Under the pieces are notes generated by a model that had not been told where the DNA came from, made no database searches, and saw only the letters and a list, made by a program, of their open reading frames with translations. Shown here piece by piece: positions 8,755 to 18,766 of a DNA stretch of 64,000 bases. The stretch spans positions 4,579,614-4,643,613 of the forward strand of contig NZ_CP060092.1 of NCBI RefSeq assembly GCF_014217335.1, given 5' to 3'. The stretch comes from Teredinibacter purpureus. Lineage in GTDB: Bacteria; Pseudomonadota; Gammaproteobacteria; Pseudomonadales; Cellvibrionaceae. The position numbers and the translations under genes are program-made. Within the stretch, counting starts at the first letter, position 1; each line of letters opens with the position of its first letter.

Positions 8755-11049
8755 ATGGCGCGTACTATTATGGCTAAAATTATGGCTAAAAATATGATTA
8801 AAAATTCCATGCTAGAACTCAATCGTATTATTCATGGGGCTGCCCAGGCAGCTAGTACGCAAGAGCAGGTACAGCTGATTGTGGATGCCATCAGCGATGT
8901 GATTACCACTGACGTCTGTAGCCTGTACCGACAAACCAGCGATAAAGCGATGGCGCTTATCGCCAGCCATGGTTTGGCAAAAGGACATCCTTTTATCATT
9001 CCGGCCAATCAGGGCCTGGTGGGGCGCGTGGCGCAATCGCGTCATAGTATCAACGTTATTCACCCGGAAGAACTCCCCGACTACTACTATGTCGCGGGCT
9101 CTAACGAAGAACAGTTCCACAGCTTTTGCGGTGTACCGCTGGTGCACCGCGGTGATGTCATCGGTGTGCTGGTGGTACAGAGCCGCCGCGCCGAATCCCT
9201 GGCAACTGAGCAGGAGGCATTTTTGACAACACTGGCAATGCATTTGGCGCTGTTGCTGGCATCGTTACCCACGCATTTGTCCCAACAACCGGGGCCGTTG
9301 CAGAATGATTACCGGCAAGGTATTAGTGGCGCACCGGGCATTGCGATCGGTAGAACAAGCGTTCGGCAAGCGGCAGGGCTTGCCATGGTGATGGAATCCA
9401 ATGGCGAGAGTATCGACGATGAACTCGCCCATTGGTTACGCTTAAAAGCAATGGTTATTGACGAACTAAAGCGCGAACGGCGGGTCGTCGAACAAACCCT
9501 CGGTGATAATCTAGCGGCTGTTGTTGATGCCTACCAAATGTTGTTGGACGACCCCAGTTTTGGCACGCATATTACCGATGCCATTAAAACGGGGAAATCC
9601 TTGCCCTGGGCATTAAAACAAACGGTCAGTTATTTTTCTGAACTGTTTAAAGAAATGGACGATCCCTATCTTCGCGCCCGCCATGAAGATATCGAACAAT
9701 TAGGCGACAAACTTTATCTGTCATGGTTAGGCAGTGATTCTACCGTTATTGGGATCGATGATGAGATCGATAATGAATCCGCCATTATACTGGTAGGCCA
9801 TCAATTAAGTGTTTCGGACATTGTCAGCCTGCCTGCTGAGCGTCTTGCAGGTATTGTCTGTTTTGCGGGTGCCGCCCTCTCCCACATTTCAGTGTTCGCC
9901 AATGCCCTGGGTATTCCAGCCGTGATGGGCGTCGGAGAATTACCCCTTAATAGGGGCGAACAACTGATTCTCGACGGTGATAATGGTCTGGTCGTTATTG
10001 CCCCCAGCGATACCGTCACCGCCGAATACCAAAGTATTATTAAAAGCCAGCAAGCGTTTGCGCAAAGCCTGCAGGCGGACCATCACCTTCCTGCAATAAC
10101 AACCGATGGTATAAGAGTAGCGCTATTGGCCAATTCAGGTCTACAGGCAGACCTGATGCCGGGCCTCAAGCAGGGTGCAGAAGGTATTGGCCTCTACCGC
10201 ACCGAAATCCCTTTTATGGTACGCCAGAGTCTGCCCTCTGAGACAGACCAGGTAGCGGTATATCGCGAGGTTATCAATGCTTATCAGGACAAACCCGTGT
10301 ATATCCGCACTCTGGATATTGGTGCCGATAAACCTCTGCCGTATTTACCCCTTGTAGAGGAAGAGAATCCCGCTCTGGGCTGGCGCGGCATCCGCTTTAC
10401 TCTCGACAACCTACAACTACTAATGACGCAGTTTCGAGCAATAATGAGGGCGGCAGCCGGACAGGATAACGTGCACCTGCTGCTACCCATGATTGGCTCG
10501 ACCAGTGAGCTGGATAAGTGCATTGAATTACTGGATGAATCGCTTCAGCAATTGCTAGCCGAAGGCGAAACGGTGTGCCGCCCTCCTCTGGGTATCATGG
10601 TGGAGGTACCGAGCAGTATTTCCCTGCTGCCGTTCTGGCGTAAAAAGCTGGATTTTATTTCCATTGGCAGTAACGACTTGAGCCAATACCTGCTGGCACT
10701 CGATCGCAACAGCCCCTTGGTTGGCAAGCTCTATGACCCACTGCACCCCGCCGTGATCCACGAATTACTGCGTATAGTACGCAGCGCCAGGGATTGCGAA
10801 CTACCCGTGAGCCTGTGCGGGGAAATGGCTTCAGACCCCGTGGCTGTGCTGCTGTTATTGGGTATGGGAATCAGACAGCTAAGTATGAGCTCATCCAAAT
10901 TACCCTTAATCAAATGGCTGGTGCGAGCCATTTGCATTAGCGATGCCGAAGCGTTTTTGGCACAGGCACTGACCATGGACAGCGCTCAGGGTATTCGAGC
11001 AGCATCAGAAACGTTAATGAAAAAAATCGGGGCCAACCATGACCACTAA
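8755..11049 (+). CDS. ptsP: Phosphoenolpyruvate-protein phosphotransferase PtsP (nitrogen PTS enzyme I)
   Basis: PtsP takes phosphate from PEP and passes it to NPr and EIIA(Ntr), a relay that controls potassium uptake and nitrogen or stress responses. The product is 764 residues, close to E. coli PtsP (748). A GAF domain occupies about 20-170, then the EI N-terminal domain starts at SGAPGIAIG. The phosphorylated histidine is His377 in ALSHISVFANALGIPAVMG, and the PEP-binding barrel follows (GSNDLSQYLLALDR near 637, SLCGEMASD near 686). The N terminus is Met-rich with a short repeat (IMAKIMAKNM), and the real start may be the ATG at 8809. No ptsO or ptsN is nearby, so it would need chromosomal partners. 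Its last codons overlap the next gene. Confidence 0.9.
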   Translation: MARTIMAKIMAKNMIKNSMLELNRIIHGAAQAASTQEQVQLIVDAISDVITTDVCSLYRQTSDKAMALIASHGLAKGHPFIIPANQGLVGRVAQSRHSINVIHPEELPDYYYVAGSNEEQFHSFCGVPLVHRGDVIGVLVVQSRRAESLATEQEAFLTTLAMHLALLLASLPTHLSQQPGPLQNDYRQGISGAPGIAIGRTSVRQAAGLAMVMESNGESIDDELAHWLRLKAMVIDELKRERRVVEQTLGDNLAAVVDAYQMLLDDPSFGTHITDAIKTGKSLPWALKQTVSYFSELFKEMDDPYLRARHEDIEQLGDKLYLSWLGSDSTVIGIDDEIDNESAIILVGHQLSVSDIVSLPAERLAGIVCFAGAALSHISVFANALGIPAVMGVGELPLNRGEQLILDGDNGLVVIAPSDTVTAEYQSIIKSQQAFAQSLQADHHLPAITTDGIRVALLANSGLQADLMPGLKQGAEGIGLYRTEIPFMVRQSLPSETDQVAVYREVINAYQDKPVYIRTLDIGADKPLPYLPLVEEENPALGWRGIRFTLDNLQLLMTQFRAIMRAAAGQDNVHLLLPMIGSTSELDKCIELLDESLQQLLAEGETVCRPPLGIMVEVPSSISLLPFWRKKLDFISIGSNDLSQYLLALDRNSPLVGKLYDPLHPAVIHELLRIVRSARDCELPVSLCGEMASDPVAVLLLLGMGIRQLSMSSSKLPLIKWLVRAICISDAEAFLAQALTMDSAQGIRAASETLMKKIGANHDH

Positions 11050-12178
11050 TAATCCTATACCACCCGTGATACATGACATCGATACCCGACTGCATAAACT
11101 GGTTAGCCCTATCGATATTTTGACTGCGGTCAGCCCACTCAATTATCGCGAACAAAAACAGCTTTTTTTGCAGCAGCAATATTCCAAGGAACCCGAGTTT
11201 GTCTATCGCAGTCACGACATAGATAGCTTTACCCTAAAACGCAATCTGTTTAATCTGCCGCTGGAAAAAATCGTCGATGATGATCTGCGTCAGCTTTACC
11301 TGGATATTGTGGATTCCTATATCGACAAAGTTGACCAGTACAAATCCATTGGCAATGATGAATTTCTCTATGATTCACTGCGCTACTACGGCGAACCGTC
11401 GGAGAAAGATATTCGTAATGCCAACTTCATCCTGCATCTACCTGAACAAGACGACAATGATGAGTCACTACTCAATGCCGAAGCGATCAAATCGGTGCTC
11501 ACCGAATTCGCCGACCACGAAGGCTATCAATATCAACTGCAAATTGATGACAACATGATCGCCAAAGCGCTGGTTTCAGGAACCACCGTAAAAATAAACA
11601 GCACCGCAGAAATCAGTAAGATAGAGACCATGGCACTGGCGCATCACGAATTAGGCGTACACCTGGTAACTACGCTCAATGCGCGCAGCCAGCCTTTGCG
11701 CATCTTATCCCTCGGCAGCCCGGTCAATACCATGACCCAGGAAGGGCTGGCTATTTTGAGTGAATACCTGGCGGGCTATATGACGGTTAAGCGTTTAAAA
11801 ATTCTCGCGCTAAGAGTGCTGGCGGTAGAATCTTTAATCAAGGACAAGAGCTTTCGCAGCACATTTATGCGGCTAAAAGAGGGTTATCAGCTAGACGATG
11901 ACACGGCGTTTACCATTACCGCACGAGTTTATCGCGGCGGTGGCCTGACTAAAGACTACCTCTACCTGCAGGGCTTTCACCAGATGCTTAACGCTCACGA
12001 AACAGCAGCAGATTTCACCCACCTACTCACAGGAAAAATCTCGCTAGATCATTTGCCTATTATCACTCGCTTAATTAATAAAGGCATTTTATTAGCGCCA
12101 GAAAGAATTACGCCTGCCTTTGTCCGACCGGTAAAGAGTAATGACATCGATAGTTTTATTGTCCATGCCATCAAATAG
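11039..12178 (+). CDS. DUF1704 QEGLA-motif putative metallohydrolase
   Basis: This belongs to the family annotated as flavohemoglobin expression-modulating QEGLA motif protein (DUF1704, also matrixin-like zinc peptidase-type folds). The defining TQEGLAILSEYLAGY motif is near residue 233, preceded by a metal-site-like HHELGVHLVT near 202. These two, spaced about 30 residues apart, resemble an HExxxH site plus a distant Glu. Length 379 is typical for the shorter family members. It overlaps the end of ptsP by 11 bases, so it is in the same operon. Family members often sit beside ATP-grasp ligases; here RimK is about 2.3 kb downstream. Substrate unknown. Confidence 0.85.
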   Translation: MTTNNPIPPVIHDIDTRLHKLVSPIDILTAVSPLNYREQKQLFLQQQYSKEPEFVYRSHDIDSFTLKRNLFNLPLEKIVDDDLRQLYLDIVDSYIDKVDQYKSIGNDEFLYDSLRYYGEPSEKDIRNANFILHLPEQDDNDESLLNAEAIKSVLTEFADHEGYQYQLQIDDNMIAKALVSGTTVKINSTAEISKIETMALAHHELGVHLVTTLNARSQPLRILSLGSPVNTMTQEGLAILSEYLAGYMTVKRLKILALRVLAVESLIKDKSFRSTFMRLKEGYQLDDDTAFTITARVYRGGGLTKDYLYLQGFHQMLNAHETAADFTHLLTGKISLDHLPIITRLINKGILLAPERITPAFVRPVKSNDIDSFIVHAIK

Positions 12179-12187
12179 TTTTCAACG

Positions 12188-13445
12188 GTGGATAAACCCA
12201 CTCCTTCTCTAACAGATATTATCGGCTTTGTAGCCTTTCCAGGGTTTGGCACGCAAAGCAAACTGACCGATACAGAGATTGCCAGCCGCTACCCGGAATT
12301 AGGCCAATTGGCAAAGAGCCTGCGCCAGGCGGATGAGCAGGATGTGGAACTGTTATCCGCTGAGCTCTACTCTGATGCCCGAGAAAAATATAAAGATGCG
12401 TTAGCTTCTGCTAAAAATGGCAGTGAGAAGGCACGAATTGAGGCCAAGCAAAGCCGGGAATTATTGAATAAAGCCAATAGCAGTACCATAAGGGCGCGCG
12501 ATGAAGGCCTTGGCCAAACGTTACGCTAAATTGGAAGTGGAAGCGCTAAAAAATTCTACCGTTAAAGGTGCCGAAGAACAAATTCGTAAAGCTGAATGCG
12601 CCAAAGCCGATGACTTTGCTCCGCTAACCTTAACCCAGTCAAAAAGTGAACTGAAGTTGGCAAAAAAAGTACTGGAGTCTGATGCGGATGCTCGCGAAAA
12701 AGCAGCTGACCATGCCAATAAGGCCTACAAGCTCGCCAATCGGGCGATCTAGATCACTGAAATTATCAAAGAGTTCAAGCAAAGCGGTATGACCGATGAA
12801 CAGGTAGTGATCTGGTATCAGACCCAATTAGCCAGCGTGGTGGCACCGGTGGTTTCGGACCCTGATTTTGGCCAAGAGAATAAATTACTTATCAGCGATT
12901 TATCTTTGGATATTCAGGCGATAGTCAATAAAGCTCGGGAAGGCGAGCAATCCCTAGCTAAAATTAGCCAACAATATGCCACTGAAGTCGCAACTAATAA
13001 AACAGAACGTCAGCGCCAGGCAGAATTCGAAGCGCGTTTCCGCACGATTCAAACTATCTTTACCAGCAATGAAGCTGAGGTTTATCGGCAGGGCAACAAC
13101 GTGCAGATTCGATCCTACGGATTTTACTTTCCCTCTGGAGGCAGTGAAATTCAGTCTGACAATTTTCCGTTGCTAAAGAAAATTATCAAGGCTACAGAGC
13201 AGTTTCCCAATTCAAAAATTCAGGTTTCAGGTCATACCGACAACCGCGGTTCGGATGAGCTGAACATGAGTTTGTCTTCTGAGCGCGCAGATAAAGTGGC
13301 GAAATTTTTGGTCGAGGTTGGTAATCTAACGGACTACAGGGTAAGTAGCATTGGATATGGCAAGACACGCCCGCTGGCATCCAATGAGACGGTGGAGGGC
13401 CGAACAGCCAACCGCCGGGTAGAGGTTCTTATTATCAACGATTAA
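12188..13445 (+). pseudogene. OmpA-family protein, disrupted by a frameshift and an in-frame TAG
   Basis: Three pieces read together as one OmpA-like protein of about 415 residues. The first piece (GTG 12188 to 12529) is an Ala/Glu/Lys-rich helix. Near 12500 the frame shifts, and the second piece (12501-12752) continues the coiled coil (EALKNSTVKGAEEQIRKAE). A TAG at 12750-12752 then interrupts the same frame before the third piece (to 13445). That piece holds a complete OmpA peptidoglycan-binding domain (VSGHTDNRGSDELNMSLS, ERADKVAKFLVE, GRTANRRVEVLI). No signal peptide is visible before the GTG. The C-terminal domain alone could start at 12789, but without a good ribosome-binding site. A terminator follows. 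Confidence 0.8.
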
Positions 13446-13451
13446 AAAGCT

Positions 13452-13476
13452 AAGAGCCCGCATAGGGCTCTTTTTA
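13452..13476 (+). terminator. Rho-independent terminator after the OmpA-like gene
   Basis: AAGAGCCC (13452-13459) pairs with GGGCTCTT (13465-13472) and runs into TTTT. It lies 7 bases after the stop codon and would end the tamA-ptsP-QEGLA-ompA transcript, separating it from the rimK group. Confidence 0.8.
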
Positions 13477-13886
13477 TTAGCAGGACTAGACAATAAAAGG
13501 GGATGTGGATGAGGTGGAACGTACAAATGGAAAGCAGGGATTTCACAACATCGTGGTCTCTGTATTACTCATCCCTTCGTAGGTTTATCACAGATCGTTA
13601 CTTCGGTGCTTTACAGGCAGCAACGATTAATACCGGCGATAGCTGAGGCAACATCGCATAAGCTCAGTGTCAATACTGCAATCATTGTTTTGCCTAAACT
13701 AACAGTATTAGAGATATTTTTCTCCTGTGCCTGAATGGCACCCACAGACTTCGCGGTATTGAAGCGATAGACTTCCTTACAATCACCAAAATCGCACACA
13801 GTTTCTATTTATTACACGTTGGAAAACACCTATGATTGCCGGCACGAAATCCTTAAACCACTATGGGCCACCAGAGGTTTGAAACT
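13477..13886. other. Intergenic region upstream of the RimK module
   Basis: About 410 bases without a convincing gene. A 62-codon minus-strand frame (13611-13799) has no ribosome-binding site or recognisable product. The region probably carries the promoter of the 13887-17503 group; I see no clear -35/-10 pair. Confidence 0.5.
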
Positions 13887-14372
13887 ATGTCTATCGAAGT
13901 AAACCATACACCGCTGGCAGATTCCGAGCTGATTATGCTGGGTTGGCGCGAGTGGGTCAGCTTGCCTGAATTGGGTATTGGTCCCGTTAAAGCAAAAGTG
14001 GATACCGGAGCCCGAACCTCTGCCCTGCATGCCTATTTCGTGGAGCCCTATCAAAAGCAGGGCGAGCACCGGGTCAGGTTTGGTATTCATCCCCATCAGG
14101 ACGACAATGATACCGAGGTTATCTGTGACACAGCCGTGCTGGAAGAGCGTACAGTAACCGATTCAGGTGGTCATGCAGAGCGCCGCTTTGTGATAGAAAC
14201 AGCAGTTGTTATCGGTGAATTGAACCGTATGGTCGAAATAACGCTCACCAATCGCGACAGCATGAAATTTCGCATGTTGCTCGGGCGCACCGCGCTGAAC
14301 GGCTGCTATTGTGTCTATCCGATGGCATCCTATCTTGCCGGAAACCCCCAATGTGACTTTATGCAAACTTAG
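13887..14372 (+). CDS. RimK-associated retropepsin-like zinc protease family protein (RimB-like)
   Basis: Members are annotated ATP-dependent zinc protease or RimK/LysX family protein (PF05618) and have an aspartic-protease-like fold. In Pseudomonas, RimB modulates RimK, which adds glutamates to ribosomal protein S6. The start at 13887 is preferred to 13863 because AGAGG lies 9 bases upstream. The 161-residue product has the typical opening [20 protein letters not shown] followed by [10 protein letters not shown]; the Asp-Thr-Gly-Ala at about residues 38-41 is the putative catalytic motif. The C terminus has [12 protein letters not shown], another conserved block. It is followed 88 bases later by rimK, matching the common family context. 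Confidence 0.85.
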   Translation: MSIEVNHTPLADSELIMLGWREWVSLPELGIGPVKAKVDTGARTSALHAYFVEPYQKQGEHRVRFGIHPHQDDNDTEVICDTAVLEERTVTDSGGHAERRFVIETAVVIGELNRMVEITLTNRDSMKFRMLLGRTALNGCYCVYPMASYLAGNPQCDFMQT

Positions 14373-14460
14373 TCAGTCCAATACCCATTAAAAGCGTCGC
14401 TCGGATGTCATGCTCGAGTAACATACTCAAAAATAACAGAACGACAGTAGAGGACAACCC

Positions 14461-15372
14461 ATGAAAATAGCCATTCTTTCAAGAAACCCCAAATTATACT
14501 CTACCCGTAGACTCGTAGAGGCCGCTACTAAACGTGGCCACGAGGTTCGTGTGATTGATCACATCCGCTGCTTTATGGATATGGGGACGGAGAACCCCTC
14601 GATCCATTTCAAAGAAGAGGAATTCAATCCCGGTGACTTTGATGCGGTTATCCCTCGCATCGGTGCATCGGTAACCTTCTACGGTACCTCGGTAGTACGT
14701 CAGTTTGAAATGATGGGTACCTATTGTGTTAATGAGTCTGTCGCTATTTCCCGCTCGCGGGACAAGCTGCGTTCCATTCAGTTATTGTCACGCAAAGGCG
14801 TCGGCATTCCCGTTACCGCTTTCGCCAATTCGCCTGATGACGTGAAAGGCCTTATCAGAGAAGTTGGCGGCGCCCCGCTGGTGATTAAACTGCTTGAAGG
14901 CACACAGGGTATCGGCGTCGTGCTCGCTGAGACTAAAAAAGCGGCGGAAAGTGTTATCGAGGCCTTTATGGGTGTAAAAAGCAATATCCTGATACAGGAG
15001 TTTATTAAGGAAGCCGGTGGCAGTGATATACGCTGCCTGGTTGTGGGAGGCAAGGTTATTGCTTCCATGCAAAGGACAGCGCCCGAAGGTGAGTTCCGTT
15101 CCAACCTGCACCGGGGTGGCTCTGCCCAGCTCGTTAAATTATCACCGGCAGAACGCGCCACAGCCGTTAAGGCGGCAAACATCATGGGACTCAACGTATG
15201 CGGTGTCGATTTACTGCGCTCTGAAAGAGGTCCATTGGTGATGGAAGTCAACTCTTCACCCGGATTAAGGGGTATTGAAGAGGCCACTAAAAAAGACGTG
15301 GCCGGTATGATTATCGACTTTATCGAAAATAACGCTAAACCCAACAAAACACGCACGCGTGGCAAAGGATAA
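14461..15372 (+). CDS. rimK: RimK, ATP-grasp alpha-L-glutamate ligase
   Basis: RimK ligates glutamate residues to the C terminus of ribosomal protein S6 and can also make free poly-alpha-glutamate. The 303 residues match E. coli RimK (300). The N-terminal domain has [20 protein letters not shown], the ATP-grasp core has [11 protein letters not shown] (about 152-162) and a metal-binding [17 protein letters not shown] (about 260-276). A good ribosome-binding site (GAGGA) precedes the ATG at 14461. Its end overlaps the hydrolase downstream. Being next to a RimB-like gene strongly supports the RimK rather than LysX assignment. Confidence 0.92.
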   Translation: MKIAILSRNPKLYSTRRLVEAATKRGHEVRVIDHIRCFMDMGTENPSIHFKEEEFNPGDFDAVIPRIGASVTFYGTSVVRQFEMMGTYCVNESVAISRSRDKLRSIQLLSRKGVGIPVTAFANSPDDVKGLIREVGGAPLVIKLLEGTQGIGVVLAETKKAAESVIEAFMGVKSNILIQEFIKEAGGSDIRCLVVGGKVIASMQRTAPEGEFRSNLHRGGSAQLVKLSPAERATAVKAANIMGLNVCGVDLLRSERGPLVMEVNSSPGLRGIEEATKKDVAGMIIDFIENNAKPNKTRTRGKG

Positions 15373-15379
15373 TAGTTAC

Positions 15380-16447
15380 GTGACAATGACGATAAAAAAT
15401 CAACCTATCACTATCAATGGCATAACAGTACAGCCTGGTGAACAACAGGTGATTGACCTGCCCGTGGCCAAACTGTACACCCATATCAGTCTAAATATAC
15501 CCGTGCAAGTTATCTGCGGTAAAAGACCTGGCCCGCGACTGTTTATCAGCGCAGCCATTCACGGTGACGAACTCAATGGCGTTGAAATTGTTCGCCGTTT
15601 ATTCACCACAAGTGCGCTTAAGAGCCTGCGTGGAACGCTGGTGGTGATTCCTGTCGTCAATGTATTTGGCATTATCCAGCACTCCCGTTATCTGCCCGAT
15701 AGACGTGATTTGAATCGCTCTTTTCCAGGTTCCAGCCGCGGCTCTCTTGCCGCCCGGCTTGCCCATATTTTTTTGCAGGAAATAGTCAGCCAATGCAATT
15801 ATGGGATCGACCTACACACCGGCGCATTAAACCGCTCCAACCTGCCACAAATTCGGGCTAATCTGGATGACCCGGAAACAAAAATGCTCGCCGAAGCTTT
15901 TTCGGTACCGGTGTTACTGAACTCGAATCTGCGTGATGGCTCTTTGCGCCAGGCTGCCGATGAGCATGGCGTGAAAGTACTTTTGTATGAAGCCGGTGAA
16001 GCGTTACGTTTCGACGAACTCTCCATTCGCGCAGGCGTGCGGGGTATCATATCGGTTATGCGCAAGCTGGCTATGTTGCCAGCGGCAAAAAAATCATCAA
16101 AACAGCAAGAGCCTTTTATTGCTCGATCCAGTAGTTGGGAGCGCGCACCGGAAAGCGGCCTGCTGCGCTCAATGGCATCGCTAGGATCACGAGTCAATAA
16201 AGGTGATATTCTGGGCATAATATCTGACCCGTCGAATTTGTTCGATCCGGTGGAGCATGACGTTAAAGCAGGATATTCCGGCATCATTATCGGTACAAGT
16301 AATATTCCTTTGGTCAATGAAGGGGATGCACTGTTTCATATCGCTCGCTTTGAAGATATCAAAGAAGCAGCAGCATCAGTCGACGCTTTTCAAAGTACGG
16401 CTGAGCGGTCTCCCAATCCAGGCTTTGACGACCAGGCACTCATTTAA
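15380..16447 (+). CDS. Succinylglutamate desuccinylase/aspartoacylase family zinc hydrolase
   Basis: M14-like zinc carboxypeptidase-fold enzyme of the AstE/AspA family, which removes acyl groups from amino acids. Zinc ligands are visible in AAIHGDELNGVEIVRR (His-x-x-Glu near residue 60) and IDLHTG (near 143); DRRDLNRSFPG is the substrate-binding block. I chose GTG 15380 because AAGGAT precedes it at normal spacing; ATG 15386 is also possible, and the frame stays open to 15359. At about 355 residues it has a C-terminal barrel-like extension (SGLLRSMASLGSRVNKGD), as in subfamily members beside RimK. It overlaps or abuts rimK, so it probably acts on a glutamyl product; the exact substrate is unknown. 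Confidence 0.85.
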   Translation: MTMTIKNQPITINGITVQPGEQQVIDLPVAKLYTHISLNIPVQVICGKRPGPRLFISAAIHGDELNGVEIVRRLFTTSALKSLRGTLVVIPVVNVFGIIQHSRYLPDRRDLNRSFPGSSRGSLAARLAHIFLQEIVSQCNYGIDLHTGALNRSNLPQIRANLDDPETKMLAEAFSVPVLLNSNLRDGSLRQAADEHGVKVLLYEAGEALRFDELSIRAGVRGIISVMRKLAMLPAAKKSSKQQEPFIARSSSWERAPESGLLRSMASLGSRVNKGDILGIISDPSNLFDPVEHDVKAGYSGIIIGTSNIPLVNEGDALFHIARFEDIKEAAASVDAFQSTAERSPNPGFDDQALI

Positions 16448-16462
16448 TAGGAGCACACATGA

Positions 16463-17503
16463 ATGTCCTGGCTTAACACTCTGCCTCAGCAAGACCTGTG
16501 GATATGGCTGGGCATCGCTTTTTGTATATCCCAATCCGCTATGTTTTCCGGTTTAAATCTGGCCTTTTTTAGCCTGAATCGCCTGCAACTGGAAGTTGCA
16601 GCGGGTGACAAAAACAAAGCTGCGTTAACCGTGCTCGCTATGCGTCAGGATTCCAACTTCTTACTAACAACCATTTTGTGGGGCAATGTCGGGATCAATG
16701 TCCTATTAACGTTATTGTCAGATTCAGTGCTGGCCGGAGTCAGTGCTTTTGCATTTTCGACGGTATTTATCACCCTGTTTGGTGAAATCACGCCACAAGC
16801 TTACTGCTCACGCCACGCGCTTAAAACAGCGTCTCTATTAGCGCCTTTATTACGGTTTTATCAACTACTGCTTTTTCCTGTCGCCAAACCTTGTGCGCTG
16901 TTACTGGATGTATGGCTTGGCAAAGAAGGCATCACCTATATGCGCGAGCGTGACTTGCGACAAGTGATCAAAAAGCATATGGAGGCTGACGAGGCTGAAG
17001 TTGAGGCTGTCGAGGGAATTGGTGCGCTTAATTTCCTGCAAATCGACGATATTGCGGTGTGCAATGAAGGCGAGACTTTAGATCCAGAGAGTATTATCGA
17101 ATTACCCACCCATTTGGACCTACCGATACTGCCAGACTTTAAACCTTCAGCAGATGATCCGTTTTTGCAACAAGTACAGTGTTCCGGCCATAAGTGGGTT
17201 GTACTCGTTAACCAACAGCAGCAACCACTGGTCGTGTTGGATGCTGATGGTTTTTTACGCGCCGCTCTGTTTAGACCATCCGCTGACTTTCAACCTTATG
17301 ATTATTGTCATCGGCCTATTGTCATTACTAACCCGCAATTACCTTTGGGGGATGTACTGGGTAAGCTAAAGAAGAGCCACGATACTCAGTGCGATAGCGT
17401 CATTGATCACGACATTATTTTGTTGTGGTCCGAGCAGCGCCGAGTCATTACCGGTGCTGACATCCTTGGACGACTATTAAAAGGCATCCATGCGGGTACC
17501 TGA
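16463..17503 (+). CDS. DUF21 (CNNM/CorB-like) transmembrane protein
   Basis: The N-terminal half is a DUF21 membrane domain as found in CNNM/CorC-type magnesium or cobalt transport proteins. It has hydrophobic segments at about 8-32, 62-85, 92-115 and 130-155, with TLFGEITPQAYCSRHA carrying the conserved GE-x-x-P motif. The C-terminal half (about 190-346) occupies the place of the usual CBS pair and has weakly CBS-like sequence (QPLVVLDADGFLRAAL). It lacks a CorC_HlyC domain, so it is shorter (346) than typical family members. A GGAG site lies about 10 bases before ATG 16463. It follows the hydrolase gene by 15 bases in the same transcript. Confidence 0.8.
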   Translation: MSWLNTLPQQDLWIWLGIAFCISQSAMFSGLNLAFFSLNRLQLEVAAGDKNKAALTVLAMRQDSNFLLTTILWGNVGINVLLTLLSDSVLAGVSAFAFSTVFITLFGEITPQAYCSRHALKTASLLAPLLRFYQLLLFPVAKPCALLLDVWLGKEGITYMRERDLRQVIKKHMEADEAEVEAVEGIGALNFLQIDDIAVCNEGETLDPESIIELPTHLDLPILPDFKPSADDPFLQQVQCSGHKWVVLVNQQQQPLVVLDADGFLRAALFRPSADFQPYDYCHRPIVITNPQLPLGDVLGKLKKSHDTQCDSVIDHDIILLWSEQRRVITGADILGRLLKGIHAGT

Positions 17504-17536
17504 ATCATTGGATAGATAATCTGGAGCAATAGTCTT

Positions 17537-18742
17537 ATGAACCATGTCATGCACTCCGTTGAATTTCAAATGAGCGTACTGCTGTTTATGGCACTGAGCG
17601 GTTACCTGCTGGCCTCTATGCTCAAACAACCCTCAGTAGTAGGACAAATTTTGGCGGGCATCATCATCGGCCCCAGCGTCTTTGGCTTGATAACCTATAC
17701 CGGTTTCGTCTCCAGTCTCGGTCATTTGGGCGCTGCAATTTTGCTGTTTACCATCGGTCTGGAATTCAAGGTTAAGGATCTGCTGCAACTACGCTATGCT
17801 GTCATTGGCTTGTTTGGTGTAGTAGTGCCTTGGGCCTGCGGTTTTGGTTTAGCTTTGTTGTTTGATTTTGACCCTGGCCGAGCCACGTTAATTGGTGTGG
17901 CTTTGTCCGCAACCAGCATTGCGATTACCGCCGATACCCTACGCGAAATGGGCAAGCTCGATAGTGTGGCAGCCAAAGCCATTATCGGTGCCGCCGTTAT
18001 TGACGATGTACTGGCGCTATTAGCACTCTCTATAAGCCTGCAGGTAGGCGGTGGCGAAGCGTCGCTGCCTGACATCGGTTTTATGCTATTGAAAGCCGTG
18101 GTGTTTTTAGTGGCAGGTGTCATATTAAGCCAGCGCTATCTCCGCCACTGGATTACCAAACTCGACGGCACTGCTTTTGCTCAACGTTATACAGAAGCGG
18201 TTTTTGTCCTCGCCATGATGCTGGCCTTTGCCTATGCCATTGTCGCTGAACTGATGGGTTTGTCGGCTATTGTCGGTGCCTTTATTGCCGGTGTCAGTTT
18301 GGAAGGCGTACACCTCAAACACAGCCGTAATTTCCATGAAGGCGCGGATTACCTACGTATCGTCTTTGGTGCCATTTTTTTCGTTTCGCTGGGAATTTTA
18401 GTCGATGTATCGGCATTCACCACTGACATGTTTCTGTTTTTATTGGCGCTGACGGTTGCAGCGATTGCCAGCAAATTGATCGGTTGTGGTCTACCGGCAC
18501 GCTTGTTGGGTATGAGCAATAAAGATTCTATCGCTATCGGTGTTGGTATGGTCCCACGTGGAGAAATCGCCATGGTGGTGGCTTTATTAGCGCTCAATTC
18601 TGGCGCCATTGAACAGGCTGCTTATATCGCGATCGTGCTAATGAGTTTGTTAACGGCTGTATTTACGCCATTGGTATTACGCAACTGGGTTTATCGCCCA
18701 TCCCCTCATCAAAACAAAGCGCATCAACACTCTGCTGATTAA
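17537..18742 (+). CDS. Kef-type monovalent cation:proton antiporter (CPA2 family)
   Basis: Polytopic membrane antiporter predicted to exchange K+ or Na+ for H+. About 12 hydrophobic segments fill the 401 residues. Conserved CPA2 blocks are KQPSVVGQILAGIIIGPSVF near the N terminus, TIGLEFKVKDLLQLR, and the ion-site region AAVIDDVLALLALSI with adjacent Asp residues near 157. It has no RCK/TrkA nucleotide-binding domain, unlike KefB/KefC, so regulation must differ. It lies 34 bases after the DUF21 gene. Confidence 0.88.
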   Translation: MNHVMHSVEFQMSVLLFMALSGYLLASMLKQPSVVGQILAGIIIGPSVFGLITYTGFVSSLGHLGAAILLFTIGLEFKVKDLLQLRYAVIGLFGVVVPWACGFGLALLFDFDPGRATLIGVALSATSIAITADTLREMGKLDSVAAKAIIGAAVIDDVLALLALSISLQVGGGEASLPDIGFMLLKAVVFLVAGVILSQRYLRHWITKLDGTAFAQRYTEAVFVLAMMLAFAYAIVAELMGLSAIVGAFIAGVSLEGVHLKHSRNFHEGADYLRIVFGAIFFVSLGILVDVSAFTTDMFLFLLALTVAAIASKLIGCGLPARLLGMSNKDSIAIGVGMVPRGEIAMVVALLALNSGAIEQAAYIAIVLMSLLTAVFTPLVLRNWVYRPSPHQNKAHQHSAD

Positions 18743-18766
18743 GTAAAAATCATCGAGGATGGTTAA

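Noticed and set aside
13611..13799. 62-codon minus-strand frame between the OmpA-like gene and the RimK module
   Set aside because: No ribosome-binding site, no recognisable motif and antisense to the probable promoter region.
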